Below, in pieces: positions 28,200 to 37,648 of a stretch of DNA of 64,000 nucleotides. Numbering within the stretch: position 1 is the stretch's first letter; each line of letters begins with the position of its first letter. Source of the DNA: an uncultured cyanobacterium (GTDB taxonomy: Bacteria; Cyanobacteriota; Cyanobacteriia; PCC-6307; Cyanobiaceae); assembly GCA_903871775.1 (NCBI GenBank), contig CAIQIA010000007.1, forward strand, positions 62,001-126,000. Reading direction: 5' to 3'. The notes under the pieces were generated by a model that ran no database searches, was not told the origin of the DNA, and was given only the letters and a program-made list of their open reading frames with translations. A program made the position numbers and the translations under genes.

Positions 28200-28685
28200 A
28201 TGCCGATGCGCCTCCTGGCCCTGATGGCACCGGTGCTGGTGCTCGGCCCGGCGATGCAGGTGCTGGCGGGCCCGGTGGTCTGCCGCACCGGGTACGAAGC
28301 ACCGCTCGATCGCGATGGCCGCCGGGAGGGGCCGCCCGTGGAGGTGACGCGCTGCGGTGCCGTGCAGACGGTGCCTGAGCTGCTCGAACGCCGCTACGCC
28401 AGCTGGACGGCGCCCTATGCCCGCGGCGTTGACCTCACCCACCAGATCACCGATCTGTTCGGCATCGCCATGGGCGGCGGCAACGGCAGCCGGGTGATGG
28501 GGCTGGGCTTCACCGATCAGACGATCGTCTGGGACGGCTCAGCCATCGAGAACACCTACCGCACCCTGCTCGAAGAACAGAGTCCCCCGCTGCCCCTGCG
28601 GGTGGCCGACCGCTTCAGCGGCGATGGCAGCCCCGGCGCCCTGCCGAACCTGTCACGGCCCCAGGGGATCCGTGGGCTCTGGTGA
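28200..28685 (+). CDS. Secreted cyanobacterial protein of unknown function
   Basis: 161 residues from ATG 28200 (MPMRLLALMAPVLVLGPAM), a Sec signal peptide with likely cleavage after VLAG. The mature part has CRTGYEAPL, TRCGAVQTVPELLERRY, DLTHQITDLFGIAMGG and ENTYRTLLEEQSPPLPL. The two cysteines could form a disulfide. I recall similar small proteins in other picocyanobacteria but know no function. It is divergent from pyrE and followed by a tRNA gene. Confidence 0.75.
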   Translation: MPMRLLALMAPVLVLGPAMQVLAGPVVCRTGYEAPLDRDGRREGPPVEVTRCGAVQTVPELLERRYASWTAPYARGVDLTHQITDLFGIAMGGGNGSRVMGLGFTDQTIVWDGSAIENTYRTLLEEQSPPLPLRVADRFSGDGSPGALPNLSRPQGIRGLW

Positions 28686-28740
28686 GCGGCGGGTCAGGGC
28701 CTGGTGATCGGCGGGCCCGCTGGTCAACAATGGCGATGTC

Positions 28741-28813
28741 GGGGGTCTAGCAATCTGGTGAATGCAGCGGACTCATAATCCGCCTTAGGTGGGTTCGATC
28801 CCCACGACCCCCA
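28741..28813 (+). tRNA. tRNA with CAU anticodon (elongator Met or Ile2)
   Basis: A complete cloverleaf. The acceptor GGGGGTC (28741-28747) pairs with GACCCCC (28806-28812), with discriminator A at 28813. The anticodon arm is GCGGA-CTCATAA-TCCGC, giving CAU. The T arm is GTGGG-TTCGATC-CCCAC. The G1-C72 pair argues against initiator tRNA. Elongator Met and lysidine-modified Ile2 cannot be separated with certainty by eye. CCA is not encoded. Confidence 0.93.
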
Positions 28814-28831
28814 TCGAGACGGCCCCCATCG

Positions 28832-28848
28832 AGCCAGCACAGCTGGCT
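28832..28848 (+). terminator. Hairpin downstream of the tRNA
   Basis: AGCCAGC (28832-28838), loop ACA, GCTGGCT (28842-28848) form a perfect 7-bp stem 18 nt after the tRNA. No run of T follows directly, so intrinsic termination is not certain; it may instead be a processing or partial termination signal. Confidence 0.4.
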
Positions 28849-28923
28849 TGAATGACAAAACGCTCAGATTATTTTTATTCGAGGCTGGAGTGAGCACTTC
28901 TTTCCGTTGGAATTAGGCTTGTT

Positions 28924-30294
28924 TTGACATTGAGCTGGTCTCCCCCCGACGTGGTCACCCTGTCCGCCACCTCCCGAGACCAGATCCTCAAGACCCCTGG
29001 CCTGCTCACAACCGCCGAGCACCAGGCCCCCAGCGCCGAAAGGCAGCGCATTCTTGACCTGGTCAACCTCTACGGCATCCTGCCGCTGCGGGCCTTTCTG
29101 TGCGTCGTCTACGCCAGCAACGGCGCGGTGGCCGCTGCAGCCCTGATGGCCGCGGCCTTCGTCAGCGTCTCCCTGCTGATGCTGCTGCGGCACATCGGAC
29201 GGCTCCCTTACAACGTCTACCGCTTCACGACCCTGCTGTTCACCCTGATCTGCCCGGTGCTGCTGACCGGAATCCTGGGGGGCTTTCTGGGCAGCAGCAT
29301 GGTCATCGGCTGGTCGCTGCTCTCGCCCATCCTGGGTCTGCTGCTCTACGAACGGCGCACGGCCGAGCGCTGGTTCGGCTTCTTCATGGCTTGCATCGTG
29401 GGCAACCTCGCGTTCGACTGGCTGATTCCTCCCCACCGCAGCGTTCCCAACCACGGCTGGCAGGACAACCTCACCGTTGTCAACATCATCGGCGTCAGCA
29501 CGCTTCTCTTTCTGGTGCTGCGCTGGTTCTTCATCCGGCGGCAACAGTTTGAAGAGCGCCTCGAGCTGTTCGCCAGTCAGGTCTCCCACGAGCTGCGCAA
29601 TCCCCTGGCCACCATCAGCCTGGGCATCTCCCATGCGATCCGCCTCGATGCCGCCGATCCGACCCGCAGCCATCAGCAGCAGATCCTCGTCATGGTGCAG
29701 CACGAGGTCACCCACTGCAGCGCACTGCTGAGCTGCCTGCTCGACCTGAGCCGCAGCAATGGCGATGGCATCCGCCGCAATCTGGTGGTTCTTGATGTGC
29801 TCGACAGCTGCCGCTCAGCGGTTGACGCCTGCCTTGAGCCCTGCGGCGGCCGTCTCCGGCTCGACTGCAGCCTCGAGGAGACCGACCGGCTCGCTGTGGC
29901 CCATCCCCAGTACCTCACCCAGAGCGTTCGCAACCTGATCGAGAACAGCTGCAAGTTCTCAGCGGGCACTGCACCGGTGGAGGTGATCCTCGATCGCATC
30001 GAAGGGCCGCTGCCCCTGCGCATCCGCGTCGCCGACCGGGGCATCGGCATTCCCGCAGACGAACTCGACAAGATCTTCGAGCACCATTACCGGGCGAGCA
30101 ACAGCGGCCGCACCCACGGCAGCGGCCTGGGCCTGTCGCTTGTGCAGGCGATGGTCGAGACCATGGGCGGCGACATCCGTGCAGCAAACCGCAGCGAAGG
30201 CGGTACGGTGATCAGCATCCTGCTGCCTGCCGCACCTGCGGGCACGCCATGGCCGCCCACCGCTGCCGGGGCCTCCGACGCACGCTCACGCTGA
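28924..30294 (+). CDS. Membrane sensor histidine kinase
   Basis: A transmitter protein with several hydrophobic segments in the first 210 residues (for example LMAAAFVSVSLLMLL and LFTLICPVLLTGILGG). A HisKA H-box follows (SHELRNPL, His222 from the TTG start), then the HATPase N-box NLIENSCKF, G1 ADRGIGIP and G2 GSGLGLSLV. It should autophosphorylate and signal to a response regulator not found nearby. The start is uncertain: TTG 28924 and GTG 28951 are both in frame, with no ATG in this part. Its 3' end overlaps the CAP-like gene by 46 nt on the same strand. Confidence 0.88.
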   Translation: MTLSWSPPDVVTLSATSRDQILKTPGLLTTAEHQAPSAERQRILDLVNLYGILPLRAFLCVVYASNGAVAAAALMAAAFVSVSLLMLLRHIGRLPYNVYRFTTLLFTLICPVLLTGILGGFLGSSMVIGWSLLSPILGLLLYERRTAERWFGFFMACIVGNLAFDWLIPPHRSVPNHGWQDNLTVVNIIGVSTLLFLVLRWFFIRRQQFEERLELFASQVSHELRNPLATISLGISHAIRLDAADPTRSHQQQILVMVQHEVTHCSALLSCLLDLSRSNGDGIRRNLVVLDVLDSCRSAVDACLEPCGGRLRLDCSLEETDRLAVAHPQYLTQSVRNLIENSCKFSAGTAPVEVILDRIEGPLPLRIRVADRGIGIPADELDKIFEHHYRASNSGRTHGSGLGLSLVQAMVETMGGDIRAANRSEGGTVISILLPAAPAGTPWPPTAAGASDARSR

Positions 30295-30746
30295 GTGTCT
30301 GCTTCGTTCTGGTGGTGGGCCTGCAGCCTCGGCCCGCCGCCGCCGACCGCGACCTCTACGCCGAAGCGGTCAACGCCCTGCGCCTGGAGCAGGGCAAGCC
30401 CTCTCTGCAGCCCCTGCCCGACCCGCTAGAGACCGAGAACGTGCTGTACCAGGCCCGCCTCGCCCGCCAGATTCTGCTCGGCGGCACCTGCGACCACGAC
30501 GCCAGCCGCTGGTCGGCCTTCCAGACCACCATGGCCCGCCAGGGGCTGCAGCCCCTGGGGGAGGTGATCGCCTGCCCCGGCTGGGCCGGCACCTGGCAGC
30601 CCGGCGCCCTCGCCAAGAAGTGGTTTGAATCAGATGTGCACCGGCGGGTGCTGATGGAACGGGCGGCGGCAACCCACATCAGTTGCAATAGGTTTCTGGA
30701 GGGCACGCTTGAGGTGGTGCTCTGCACGACCTGGCGCCGGCCCTGA
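30249..30746 (+). CDS. Secreted CAP/SCP-like domain protein
   Basis: A 165-residue protein with an N-terminal signal peptide (LTLSVCFVLVVGLQPRPAAA, cleavage about residue 32). The mature part has YAEAVNALRLEQGKPSLQPL, LARQILLGGTCDHD, ALAKKWFESDVHRRVLM and a final CNRFLEG. These match the order of conserved parts in bacterial CAP (SCP/PR-1) proteins, with cysteines that may form disulfides. Function is unknown. It starts inside the end of the histidine kinase gene, suggesting coupled expression. Confidence 0.65.
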   Translation: MAAHRCRGLRRTLTLSVCFVLVVGLQPRPAAADRDLYAEAVNALRLEQGKPSLQPLPDPLETENVLYQARLARQILLGGTCDHDASRWSAFQTTMARQGLQPLGEVIACPGWAGTWQPGALAKKWFESDVHRRVLMERAAATHISCNRFLEGTLEVVLCTTWRRP

Positions 30747-30776
30747 GCCCTCCCCCGCCCTATTCCCGCCCTGCCC

Positions 30777-31352
30777 ATGACCCTGACCCTGTACGGAGGG
30801 GCCCGCTCGCGGGCCTCGATGCCCCGCTGGTACCTGGAGGAGCGCGGCATGCCCTACGCGTGGGTGCAGCTCGACATGGCGGCCGGCGAGCATCGCGGCG
30901 AGGCCTTCCGCGCCATCAACCCGTTCGCCAAGGTGCCGGCCCTGGTGCACGACGATCCCTCCCTGCCCGGCGGACGGCTGCAGCTGTTCGAAAGTGGGGC
31001 CATCCTGCTGTACCTGGCTGAACTGTCGGGCCAGGAGAACCAGAGCGCCGCAGACCGGGCCCAGGCCGCCCAGTGGGTGCTCTTCGCCAACGCCACCCTG
31101 GCCACGGCCCTGTTCGTTCCCTCCAGCCGCGAGCGCGAGTTCAGCCCGCTGATGACCGTGCTCGACCAGCGCCTCGCCGACGGTCGCCCTCTGGTCGGAG
31201 ACGCCTGGGGGGTCGCCGACTGCGCCGTGGAGGCTTACCTGGCCTACCTGCCGGTGTTCTTCCCCGACCTCGACCTGTCGGCCTGGCCGGCGGTGGTGCG
31301 CCGCATCGCCGACGTCCAGTCGCGCCCTGCGTACCGCAGGGTCATGGGGTGA
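30777..31352 (+). CDS. Glutathione S-transferase family protein
   Basis: A 191-residue GST. The N-terminal thioredoxin-fold domain has MTLTLYGGARSRASMPRWYL, INPFAKVPALV (cis-Pro) and LFESGAILLYLAEL (the Glu-Ser that binds glutathione). The helical C-terminal domain follows, with WGVADCAVEAYLAYL. The substrate cannot be inferred. The stop codon overlaps the start of the CNNM-like gene by one base (TGATG), so the two are translationally coupled. Confidence 0.92.
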   Translation: MTLTLYGGARSRASMPRWYLEERGMPYAWVQLDMAAGEHRGEAFRAINPFAKVPALVHDDPSLPGGRLQLFESGAILLYLAELSGQENQSAADRAQAAQWVLFANATLATALFVPSSREREFSPLMTVLDQRLADGRPLVGDAWGVADCAVEAYLAYLPVFFPDLDLSAWPAVVRRIADVQSRPAYRRVMG

Positions 31353-32653
31353 TGGGTCTGCCCCTGCGCCTCCTCACCCTTGGTCTGCTGCTGGCCCTGC
31401 TGGCCTTCTTCGCCGCCGGCGAACTGGCCCTGATCCGCCTGCGCCCCACCCGCGTCGAGGAACTGGCCGCCACTGGACGGCCCGGCGCCCGGGCGGTCGA
31501 ACGGCTGCAGCGCCATCTGCGGCGTGCCCTGGTGGCCACCCAGCTGGGGGCCGTGCTGGCGCTGCTCGCCCTGGGCTGGGGCAGCCACAGCCTGCTGCTG
31601 CAGCTGCGTCCCGCCGAGGCCGAAACCGTCCTCGACCTGGCGATCTTTCTGGCGCTGGCGGTGCTGGCCAGCCTGCTCGGGGGGATCCTGCCCAAGGCCT
31701 GGGTGCTGAGCCAGCCCGAGGAATCGGCCCTGCGACTGGCGCCCTTGCTCGAGGCCGTCAACCGCAGCCTCGGGCCGGTGCTGGCGGTGGTCGAGCACCT
31801 GGCCGACCAGCTGCTGCGGGTGACCGGTCTGCCACGCCAGTGGGACCGCCTGGTGCCCGCCCTGTCGGCCGGCGAACTCGAAAGCCTCATCGAGAACGAC
31901 GCCGTCACCGGCCTCGAACCCGACGAACGCAACATCCTCGAGGGGGTGTTCTCGCTCCGGGACACCCTCGTGCGCGAGGTGATGGTGCCCCGGGCACGCA
32001 TGGAGACCCTGCCCCTCGACGTGCGCTTCGGCGAGCTGATGCAGGCGGTGCTCAGCACCCGCCATGCGCGCTTTCCGGTGATCGGTGATTCCCTCGATGA
32101 CGTGCGCGGTGTGCTCGACCTGCGGCTGCTGGCCGAACCCCTGGCCCAGGGCTGCCTGCAGCTCGACTCCCCCCTGGCGCCCTTCCTGCGGCCCGTGGCG
32201 CGCATCCAGGAGAGCGCCTCCCTGGCTGATCTGCTGCCGGTGATCCGCAGCGGTGAACCGTTGCTGGTGGTGGTCGACGAGCACGGCGGCACCGAGGGCC
32301 TGGTGACGATCGCCGACCTCACCGGCGAGATCGTCGGCGACGAACTCGAGAACGACGGCGGTCCGCCGGACCTGCAGGCCATCGGCGATGACCTCTGGCT
32401 GGTGGCGGCCGATCTCGAGATCTTCGAGCTGAACCGTCAGCTGGGGCTCAAGCTGCCCGAAGCCGAGAACCACCACACCCTGGCGGGCTTTCTGCTCGAA
32501 CGGATGCAGCACATCCCGGCCCCGGGCGAGTCGCTGCACTGGAACGGGATTCAGTTCGAGGTGGTGACCATGGACGGCCCCCGCATCCAGGAGGTGAAGC
32601 TGCGCATCGGTCGCAGCGGCACGTCACCGATAATGCAGCCTCCGACGGACTGA
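31352..32653 (+). CDS. CNNM/CorC-type membrane protein with CBS pair
   Basis: A 433-residue protein. The N-terminal DUF21/CNNM membrane domain has several hydrophobic helices (LLALLAFFAAGELALIRL, IFLALAVLASLLGGILPKA). Two CBS domains follow (VREVMVPRARMETLPL and EPLLVVVDEHGGTEGLVTI), then a C-terminal CorC_HlyC domain (LWLVAADLEIFELNRQL). Relatives take part in magnesium or cobalt efflux. The ATG at 31352 shares a base with the GST stop. Confidence 0.9.
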   Translation: MGLPLRLLTLGLLLALLAFFAAGELALIRLRPTRVEELAATGRPGARAVERLQRHLRRALVATQLGAVLALLALGWGSHSLLLQLRPAEAETVLDLAIFLALAVLASLLGGILPKAWVLSQPEESALRLAPLLEAVNRSLGPVLAVVEHLADQLLRVTGLPRQWDRLVPALSAGELESLIENDAVTGLEPDERNILEGVFSLRDTLVREVMVPRARMETLPLDVRFGELMQAVLSTRHARFPVIGDSLDDVRGVLDLRLLAEPLAQGCLQLDSPLAPFLRPVARIQESASLADLLPVIRSGEPLLVVVDEHGGTEGLVTIADLTGEIVGDELENDGGPPDLQAIGDDLWLVAADLEIFELNRQLGLKLPEAENHHTLAGFLLERMQHIPAPGESLHWNGIQFEVVTMDGPRIQEVKLRIGRSGTSPIMQPPTD

Positions 32654-32689
32654 ACCCTTGATCGCACCGCTGCCGCTGCGAGGCCGTCG

Positions 32690-33724
32690 ATGAAACCCGT
32701 CAAGGTCGGCGTGGTCGGCATCGGCAACATGGGCTGGCACCACGCCCGCGTGCTCTCGCTGCTGCGGGACGCCGAACTGGTGGCCGTCGCCGATCCCGAC
32801 GCCGCCCGCGGGGCCCTGGCCAGTGAACAGTTCGGCTGCCGCTGGGTCGCCGACTACCGCGACCTGATCCCGATGGTCGAGGCGGTGTGCATCGCCGTCC
32901 CGACCCTGCTGCACCACCGGGTGGGGATGGCCTTCCTGGAGGCGGGGGTGCACGTGCTGATCGAGAAGCCGATCGCCGCCAGCCAGGCTGAAGCCGAGGA
33001 GCTGATCAGCGCCGCCGATGCCGCCGGCCGCCTGCTGCAGGTGGGTCACATCGAACGCTTCAACCCCGCCTTCCGCGAGCTGCTCAACGTGGTGGCCGGC
33101 GAGGAGGTGGTGGTGCTCGAGAGCCGGCGCCACAGCCCCCATGCCGACCGGGCCAACGATGTGTCGGTGGTGCTCGACCTGATGATCCACGACATCGACC
33201 TGGTGCTCGAACTCGCCGGGGCCCCCGTGGTGGGCTTCGCCGCGGCCGGCGGCCGCAGCGGCGACGGCCCGATCGACTACGTCACCGCCACCCTCAACTT
33301 CGCCAACGGTGTGGCCGCCTCCCTCACGGCCAGCAAGATGAGCCATCGCAAGGTGCGCAGCCTCAGTGCCCACTGCCGCGGCAGCCTGATCGAGGCCGAC
33401 TTTCTGCATCGCAACCTGCGCATCCACCGCCGCGCCCACGCCTCGTACTCGGCCACCCGTGGCGAGCTGCTCTACCGCCACGACGGCGTGATCGAGGAGG
33501 TGAGCATCACCCCCACCGAGCCCCTCTATGCCGAGCTCGAGCACTTCCTGCAGTGCGTGCGCGGCGAGGAGACACCCACCGTCGACGGACTGCAGGCCTC
33601 ACGGGCCCTGCAGCTGGCCGACCTGATCGAGCGGGCGGTCGACGATCCCCGCGGCAGCGGGCTGCTGGCCCCGGGTCAGGCGCTGCAGGGCCTCGATGAA
33701 CAGTTCGCGGCAGCGGGTGGGTGA
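32690..33724 (+). CDS. Gfo/Idh/MocA-family oxidoreductase
   Basis: A 344-residue NAD(P)-dependent sugar-type dehydrogenase. The Rossmann motif GVVGIGNMGWHHARVL is at the start, EKPIAASQAEAEEL carries the conserved EKP, and HIERFNPAFREL and LMIHDIDLVLEL hold the catalytic-site region. Substrate is unknown. The frame stays open 126 nt into the convergent GH15 gene. Whether both proteins really use this DNA is uncertain; the C-terminal end here (ALQGLDEQFAAAGG) is less family-like. Confidence 0.9.
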   Translation: MKPVKVGVVGIGNMGWHHARVLSLLRDAELVAVADPDAARGALASEQFGCRWVADYRDLIPMVEAVCIAVPTLLHHRVGMAFLEAGVHVLIEKPIAASQAEAEELISAADAAGRLLQVGHIERFNPAFRELLNVVAGEEVVVLESRRHSPHADRANDVSVVLDLMIHDIDLVLELAGAPVVGFAAAGGRSGDGPIDYVTATLNFANGVAASLTASKMSHRKVRSLSAHCRGSLIEADFLHRNLRIHRRAHASYSATRGELLYRHDGVIEEVSITPTEPLYAELEHFLQCVRGEETPTVDGLQASRALQLADLIERAVDDPRGSGLLAPGQALQGLDEQFAAAGG

Positions 33725-36700
33725 ACAGCGGTAAAAGGCATCCCAGGCCTGGGCCTTGTGGGCGCCGTACTGCTCCAGGCCCTCCCCCGGATGGGCCTGC
33801 TGCCAGCCCAGCCGCACCGCGTGGCCGATCAGCACGTCGAGGGCCAGGTGGTCGCTGAAGTGCACAGCGGGGTTGGCCTCGACGAAGGCCATCAGTGACA
33901 GCAGGGCCTCGATCGACAGCTGCCGATACTCGGGCGCCTCGATCTTGCTGAGCAGGTGCTCCACCAGGGCGGCGAAGTTGTGCTCACCGGGGGTCTTCTC
34001 CGCCAGCACGTCGCTGTCGAGCCGGTTGCGGCGTTCGAGCTTGTCGCCGATCAGCAATCCGCGGCAGTGGCGCAGCAGGCCCCAGACGCCGGGGTGAAAA
34101 TCCCGCGGGATGCGCTGCAACGCCCCCTGCCGCAGCCGATGCTGCAGCCAGCAGCCCCCCATCGGCGTTTCAGCCGCCGGTGGTGGGGCCTTCCAGAGCA
34201 CCTGGCCGCTCACATGCAGCTGTTCGCAGCGGTCGAGGCTGGCCCGGGCATGGTCGAGGTCAGCGAGCACCACCCCCAGACGGCGGGAGATGCCATGGGG
34301 CGGCAGGGCGCAGAGGGCTTCGAAGGCTTCCGAGGGGCTCAGCCGCCGCTCCAGGGCCAGCTCACTGGTCAGCAGCAGCAGCAGCTGCCCCAGCTGAAAG
34401 GTGAGCGTTCCATGCAGCAGCGACGGCTGCTGACGGGCGATCTGCTCTAGGGCCAGCAGCAGCTCCTGCTGCAGGATCGCCTCACGACCGTCCTCGCCGC
34501 CGAACCGGCGCATGCGCTCGACGATGGTGGCGCTGTCGAGGGGTTCGCGGATCCGTGACTGGTCGGTGTAGTTGCGGCCCACCACCAGCTGCCGCTGGCG
34601 GGCGAGCAGGTCATCGAGGGCATCCTCCAGGTGCGGATGCACCAACCCCAGCAGGCCGGCGCAACGCCGCACCGGCTCCCAGTCGCCGGCTTCGAGGCTG
34701 CGGCGGTACACCCCGTCGATCAGTTCACTGAGGGCGATCGGCAGGCCCCGGTCCGGCGCCTGCAGCTGGGCTTCGCTGCCGAGCCGCCCCTGCAGCTGCT
34801 CCAGCAGCTCGGCCTGCTCCCGCAGGGAGGTGCTGCTCCAGAGGGCCGCCGCCAGATCGAGCACCGAACGGCTCTCGAGGGCCTGTTCCTCGCTGACGCT
34901 CAAGGAGCGATGGCCGCGGGCCTCGTCGAGCCGCAGGGGCAGGGGTGCCGCCGGCCGCCCCGGCGCCAGCGCCGGCAGGGGCAGGGGCTCCAGCCGCAGG
35001 TGGGGTCGATGGTCGGCGAGGGTGCCCAGCACCACCTCCACCCCCCCCAGCTCGCCCTGCTGCAGCTGCTGCAGCAGGCCCAGAAAGGCCTCCGCCGACC
35101 GGCGGAAGGGGGCCCCGGCCACCGGCAGCAGCAGCAGGGGGTCGGCGGACGGGTCGGGCCAGTGGCGCTGCAGCAGTCGCAGCTCACCGAGCACCGCATC
35201 GGCCAGCTGTTCGGGGTCATCGGCCAGGTAGAAGATCCCCTCCTCCAGGGCCGGCGACAGAAAGGCGGTGTCGACGCCGCCGCAGGCATAAAGGTGACCG
35301 TGGGCCAGGGTGGCCAGACCGCCCGGTGGGGGGCCGCTGAGCCCCAGATCAGGCCAGGAGCCCAGGTCGGCCAGGGCTTCGGCCAGCCGGGCCGACGGGG
35401 CCACCGCCACCACGCCGCCGCGCTCGATCGGCAGACCTGCATCCTCGAGGGCGGCGGCGACGGCGTCATCACCCGGCACCAGGGCCACCCGCACCCGCCG
35501 GCAGCCCAGGGGCCGCTCGAACCGCCGGCCGGCCGGATCAAGATCATCGGGCAGCAGCAGACCGTCGAGCAGCAGCTGACCCAGCACCCAGAGGCTCTGG
35601 GTCCAGAGCAGGGGCACGTTCTCGTTGGGTTCGCGGCGCTGGCTGCCCGGGTAGCGACGCTCGGCCTCCACCAGATCGGCGGGCACGCGGTAGAGCTCGG
35701 GCTGCAGGGCCTCGCCGTCCACCACCACCGCCAGGCCCTGCAGCCGCGCCTCGAAGCCGCGGGCGTCGTCCCAGCGCTCCTCCAGACAGGCGGTGACCAG
35801 TTCAAAGGCCAGGAACAGGGGCCACTGGCACTCGATGCCCTCGAACAGCGCCAGCTCCTCGGGCTCGTAGTGCAGCCGGGTGCTGTCTTCGACCACCGTC
35901 TGGTGGCCATCGCGGCGGAACCGTGCATAGCCGTAGCTGCCCCCCAGCCGTTCACGGATGGCCTCGAGGGTGCGCCGGCGCAGCTCGGGCTGCTCAACGG
36001 CCCAGGCCGGATAGCCGATCACCGTCAGACAGGCACTGTCGACCTCCTTGCTGGCCGATTCCCGCGGCAGCAGCGCCTGCAGGGCACGGCGCAGGCGCAC
36101 GAGGGCATCGGGGGGCACCCACAGCCGGGCACTGCCATCGCCGTGGGGGCCATAGAGATCCAGGCCGCTCAGCACCTCCAGGGCCGCCTTCACCAGGCCG
36201 ATGGAGCTGGCATTGCGCTCCGGGGCACCGTTGTTGCCCTTGTCCCCCCGCTCCCAGATGCCGTAATCGGGCAGTCGGTAGGCCCGGCTCACATAGAAGA
36301 CGAGGTTCTGAACGAAGGCCACCTCACCGGCACCGCACACGAGCGGCAGCCCGGCGCGGGTGATCTGGCCCAGCTGCAGCAGAAACAGGGCCGTGGCATC
36401 GAGCTGCAGATGGCCCCAGGCGTTGTCGGCCACCACGGGCTGCCCCGTGGCGGTGTCGACCTTGGCGTGCAGGGCATCGAGGGGGTCGCCGCTGACCTTG
36501 AAACGCTCGACCTTGGTCGCCTGGCCCATCATCGCCCGCAGCAGACCACGCATCAGCGCCCGCACGCTGCCCTCAAGCTCATACACCCGCCGCGGCTGGC
36601 CGCCGAGCCGCAGCCAGGCCTGGCGCAGGCCCCAGACCGCCTGGATCGTGTAGACCCCGTCGCGCACCCAGGCGTCGCCGTAGTTGCCGTGCACGGTGTG

Positions 36701-36817
36701 GGCCGTGCTGGCGGGCATCAGCCCCGAGAGGGGATGCTGGCGCCGCAGCAGCACCCGCTCCACGTGGGCATCGAGGGCCTGCAGGCGGGCCAGGCGATCA
36801 GGGGGGGGAACAGCCAA
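33599..36817 (-). CDS. Phosphorylase-kinase alpha/beta-like GH15 protein
   Basis: A 1072-residue protein of the glycoside hydrolase 15-related family. The N-terminal half is an (alpha/alpha)6-barrel type domain (HTVHGNYGDAWVRDGVYTI, DYGIWERGDKGN, ASKEVDSACL, YEPEELALFEGIECQWPLF). These segments contain the acidic residues of the glucoamylase-like site. The C-terminal half resembles the regulatory part of PhK alpha/beta (FHPGVWGLLRHCRGLLIGD, FHPGVW). Bacterial members are poorly studied; a glucan-binding or regulatory role in glycogen metabolism is plausible. It overlaps the Gfo/Idh gene by 126 nt at the 3' end. Confidence 0.85.
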   Translation of the reverse strand: MAVPPPDRLARLQALDAHVERVLLRRQHPLSGLMPASTAHTVHGNYGDAWVRDGVYTIQAVWGLRQAWLRLGGQPRRVYELEGSVRALMRGLLRAMMGQATKVERFKVSGDPLDALHAKVDTATGQPVVADNAWGHLQLDATALFLLQLGQITRAGLPLVCGAGEVAFVQNLVFYVSRAYRLPDYGIWERGDKGNNGAPERNASSIGLVKAALEVLSGLDLYGPHGDGSARLWVPPDALVRLRRALQALLPRESASKEVDSACLTVIGYPAWAVEQPELRRRTLEAIRERLGGSYGYARFRRDGHQTVVEDSTRLHYEPEELALFEGIECQWPLFLAFELVTACLEERWDDARGFEARLQGLAVVVDGEALQPELYRVPADLVEAERRYPGSQRREPNENVPLLWTQSLWVLGQLLLDGLLLPDDLDPAGRRFERPLGCRRVRVALVPGDDAVAAALEDAGLPIERGGVVAVAPSARLAEALADLGSWPDLGLSGPPPGGLATLAHGHLYACGGVDTAFLSPALEEGIFYLADDPEQLADAVLGELRLLQRHWPDPSADPLLLLPVAGAPFRRSAEAFLGLLQQLQQGELGGVEVVLGTLADHRPHLRLEPLPLPALAPGRPAAPLPLRLDEARGHRSLSVSEEQALESRSVLDLAAALWSSTSLREQAELLEQLQGRLGSEAQLQAPDRGLPIALSELIDGVYRRSLEAGDWEPVRRCAGLLGLVHPHLEDALDDLLARQRQLVVGRNYTDQSRIREPLDSATIVERMRRFGGEDGREAILQQELLLALEQIARQQPSLLHGTLTFQLGQLLLLLTSELALERRLSPSEAFEALCALPPHGISRRLGVVLADLDHARASLDRCEQLHVSGQVLWKAPPPAAETPMGGCWLQHRLRQGALQRIPRDFHPGVWGLLRHCRGLLIGDKLERRNRLDSDVLAEKTPGEHNFAALVEHLLSKIEAPEYRQLSIEALLSLMAFVEANPAVHFSDHLALDVLIGHAVRLGWQQAHPGEGLEQYGAHKAQAWDAFYRCSPTRCRELFIEALQRLTRGQQPAAAGIVDRPLDQVGQLQGP

Positions 36818-36874
36818 CGGCGTTGTCAGGGTCGGCGTGATCCGTCAGATTCTCCACCGTCGCCCGTGCCCCCC

Positions 36875-37648
36875 ATGGTTCAGTCCGAGATGGACGTGCA
36901 GCGCCACAGGGTCCTGGGGCTGCCCATCGACGTCTGCCGCGACGTGCTGGCGGCGGCCCTGGCCCTCCACGACCGCGGCGGCGGCCAGGTGGTGACCCTC
37001 AACGCCGAGATGAGCATGGCCGCCCTGGCGCAGCCCGACCTCGAGGCGGTGATCCAGGCGGCCGAACTGGTGATTCCTGATGGTTCCGGGGTGGTGGGGG
37101 CCCTGGCGCTGCAGGGGGTGCGGGTGCGCCGCTGCCCCGGCATCGACCTGGCCCGGGCCCTGCTGCAGGCGGCGGCGGATCGGCACTGGCGGGTCGCCCT
37201 GGTGGGGGCCTCACCGCAGGTGATGGCGGCGCTGCAGCAGCGGTTGCCCGACGAGATCCCGGGGCTGCAGCTGGTGCTCGCCAGCCATGGCTTCCAGCCC
37301 GCCGAGGCCTGGCCGGGCCTCGAGCAGCATCTGCAGGAGCTGCGACCCGACCTGGTGCTGGCGGCCCTGGGGGTGCCGCGGCAGGAGACCTGGATTCGCC
37401 GGCTGCGCCAGGGCCAGCCGGGGCTGTGGATGGGGGTGGGGGGCAGCTTCGATGTCTGGTCGGGCAACAAGAAAAGGGCCCCCGGCTGGATGGGAGCCCT
37501 TCACATCGAATGGTTGTACCGGCTGCTGCAGGAACCGGCCCGCTGGCGGCGGATGCTGGCCCTGCCCCGTTACGCCCTGGCCGTGCTCAGCGGAAACCGA
37601 CCGAGGCCTGCCACACAAACGCCAGCAGCAGGAAGAACAGGGGAATGA
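36875..37648 (+). CDS. WecG/TagA/CpsF-family glycosyltransferase
   Basis: A 257-residue glycosyltransferase that would transfer a sugar (typically ManNAc or ManNAcA) onto a lipid-linked intermediate. The conserved [23 protein letters not shown] and [12 protein letters not shown] match the family. [13 protein letters not shown] and [20 protein letters not shown] form the typical C-terminal end. ATG 36875 gives [12 protein letters not shown] 36890 is an alternative start. The gene is divergent from the GH15 gene, and its last 62 nt overlap psbK on the other strand. Confidence 0.93.
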   Translation: MVQSEMDVQRHRVLGLPIDVCRDVLAAALALHDRGGGQVVTLNAEMSMAALAQPDLEAVIQAAELVIPDGSGVVGALALQGVRVRRCPGIDLARALLQAAADRHWRVALVGASPQVMAALQQRLPDEIPGLQLVLASHGFQPAEAWPGLEQHLQELRPDLVLAALGVPRQETWIRRLRQGQPGLWMGVGGSFDVWSGNKKRAPGWMGALHIEWLYRLLQEPARWRRMLALPRYALAVLSGNRPRPATQTPAAGRTGE

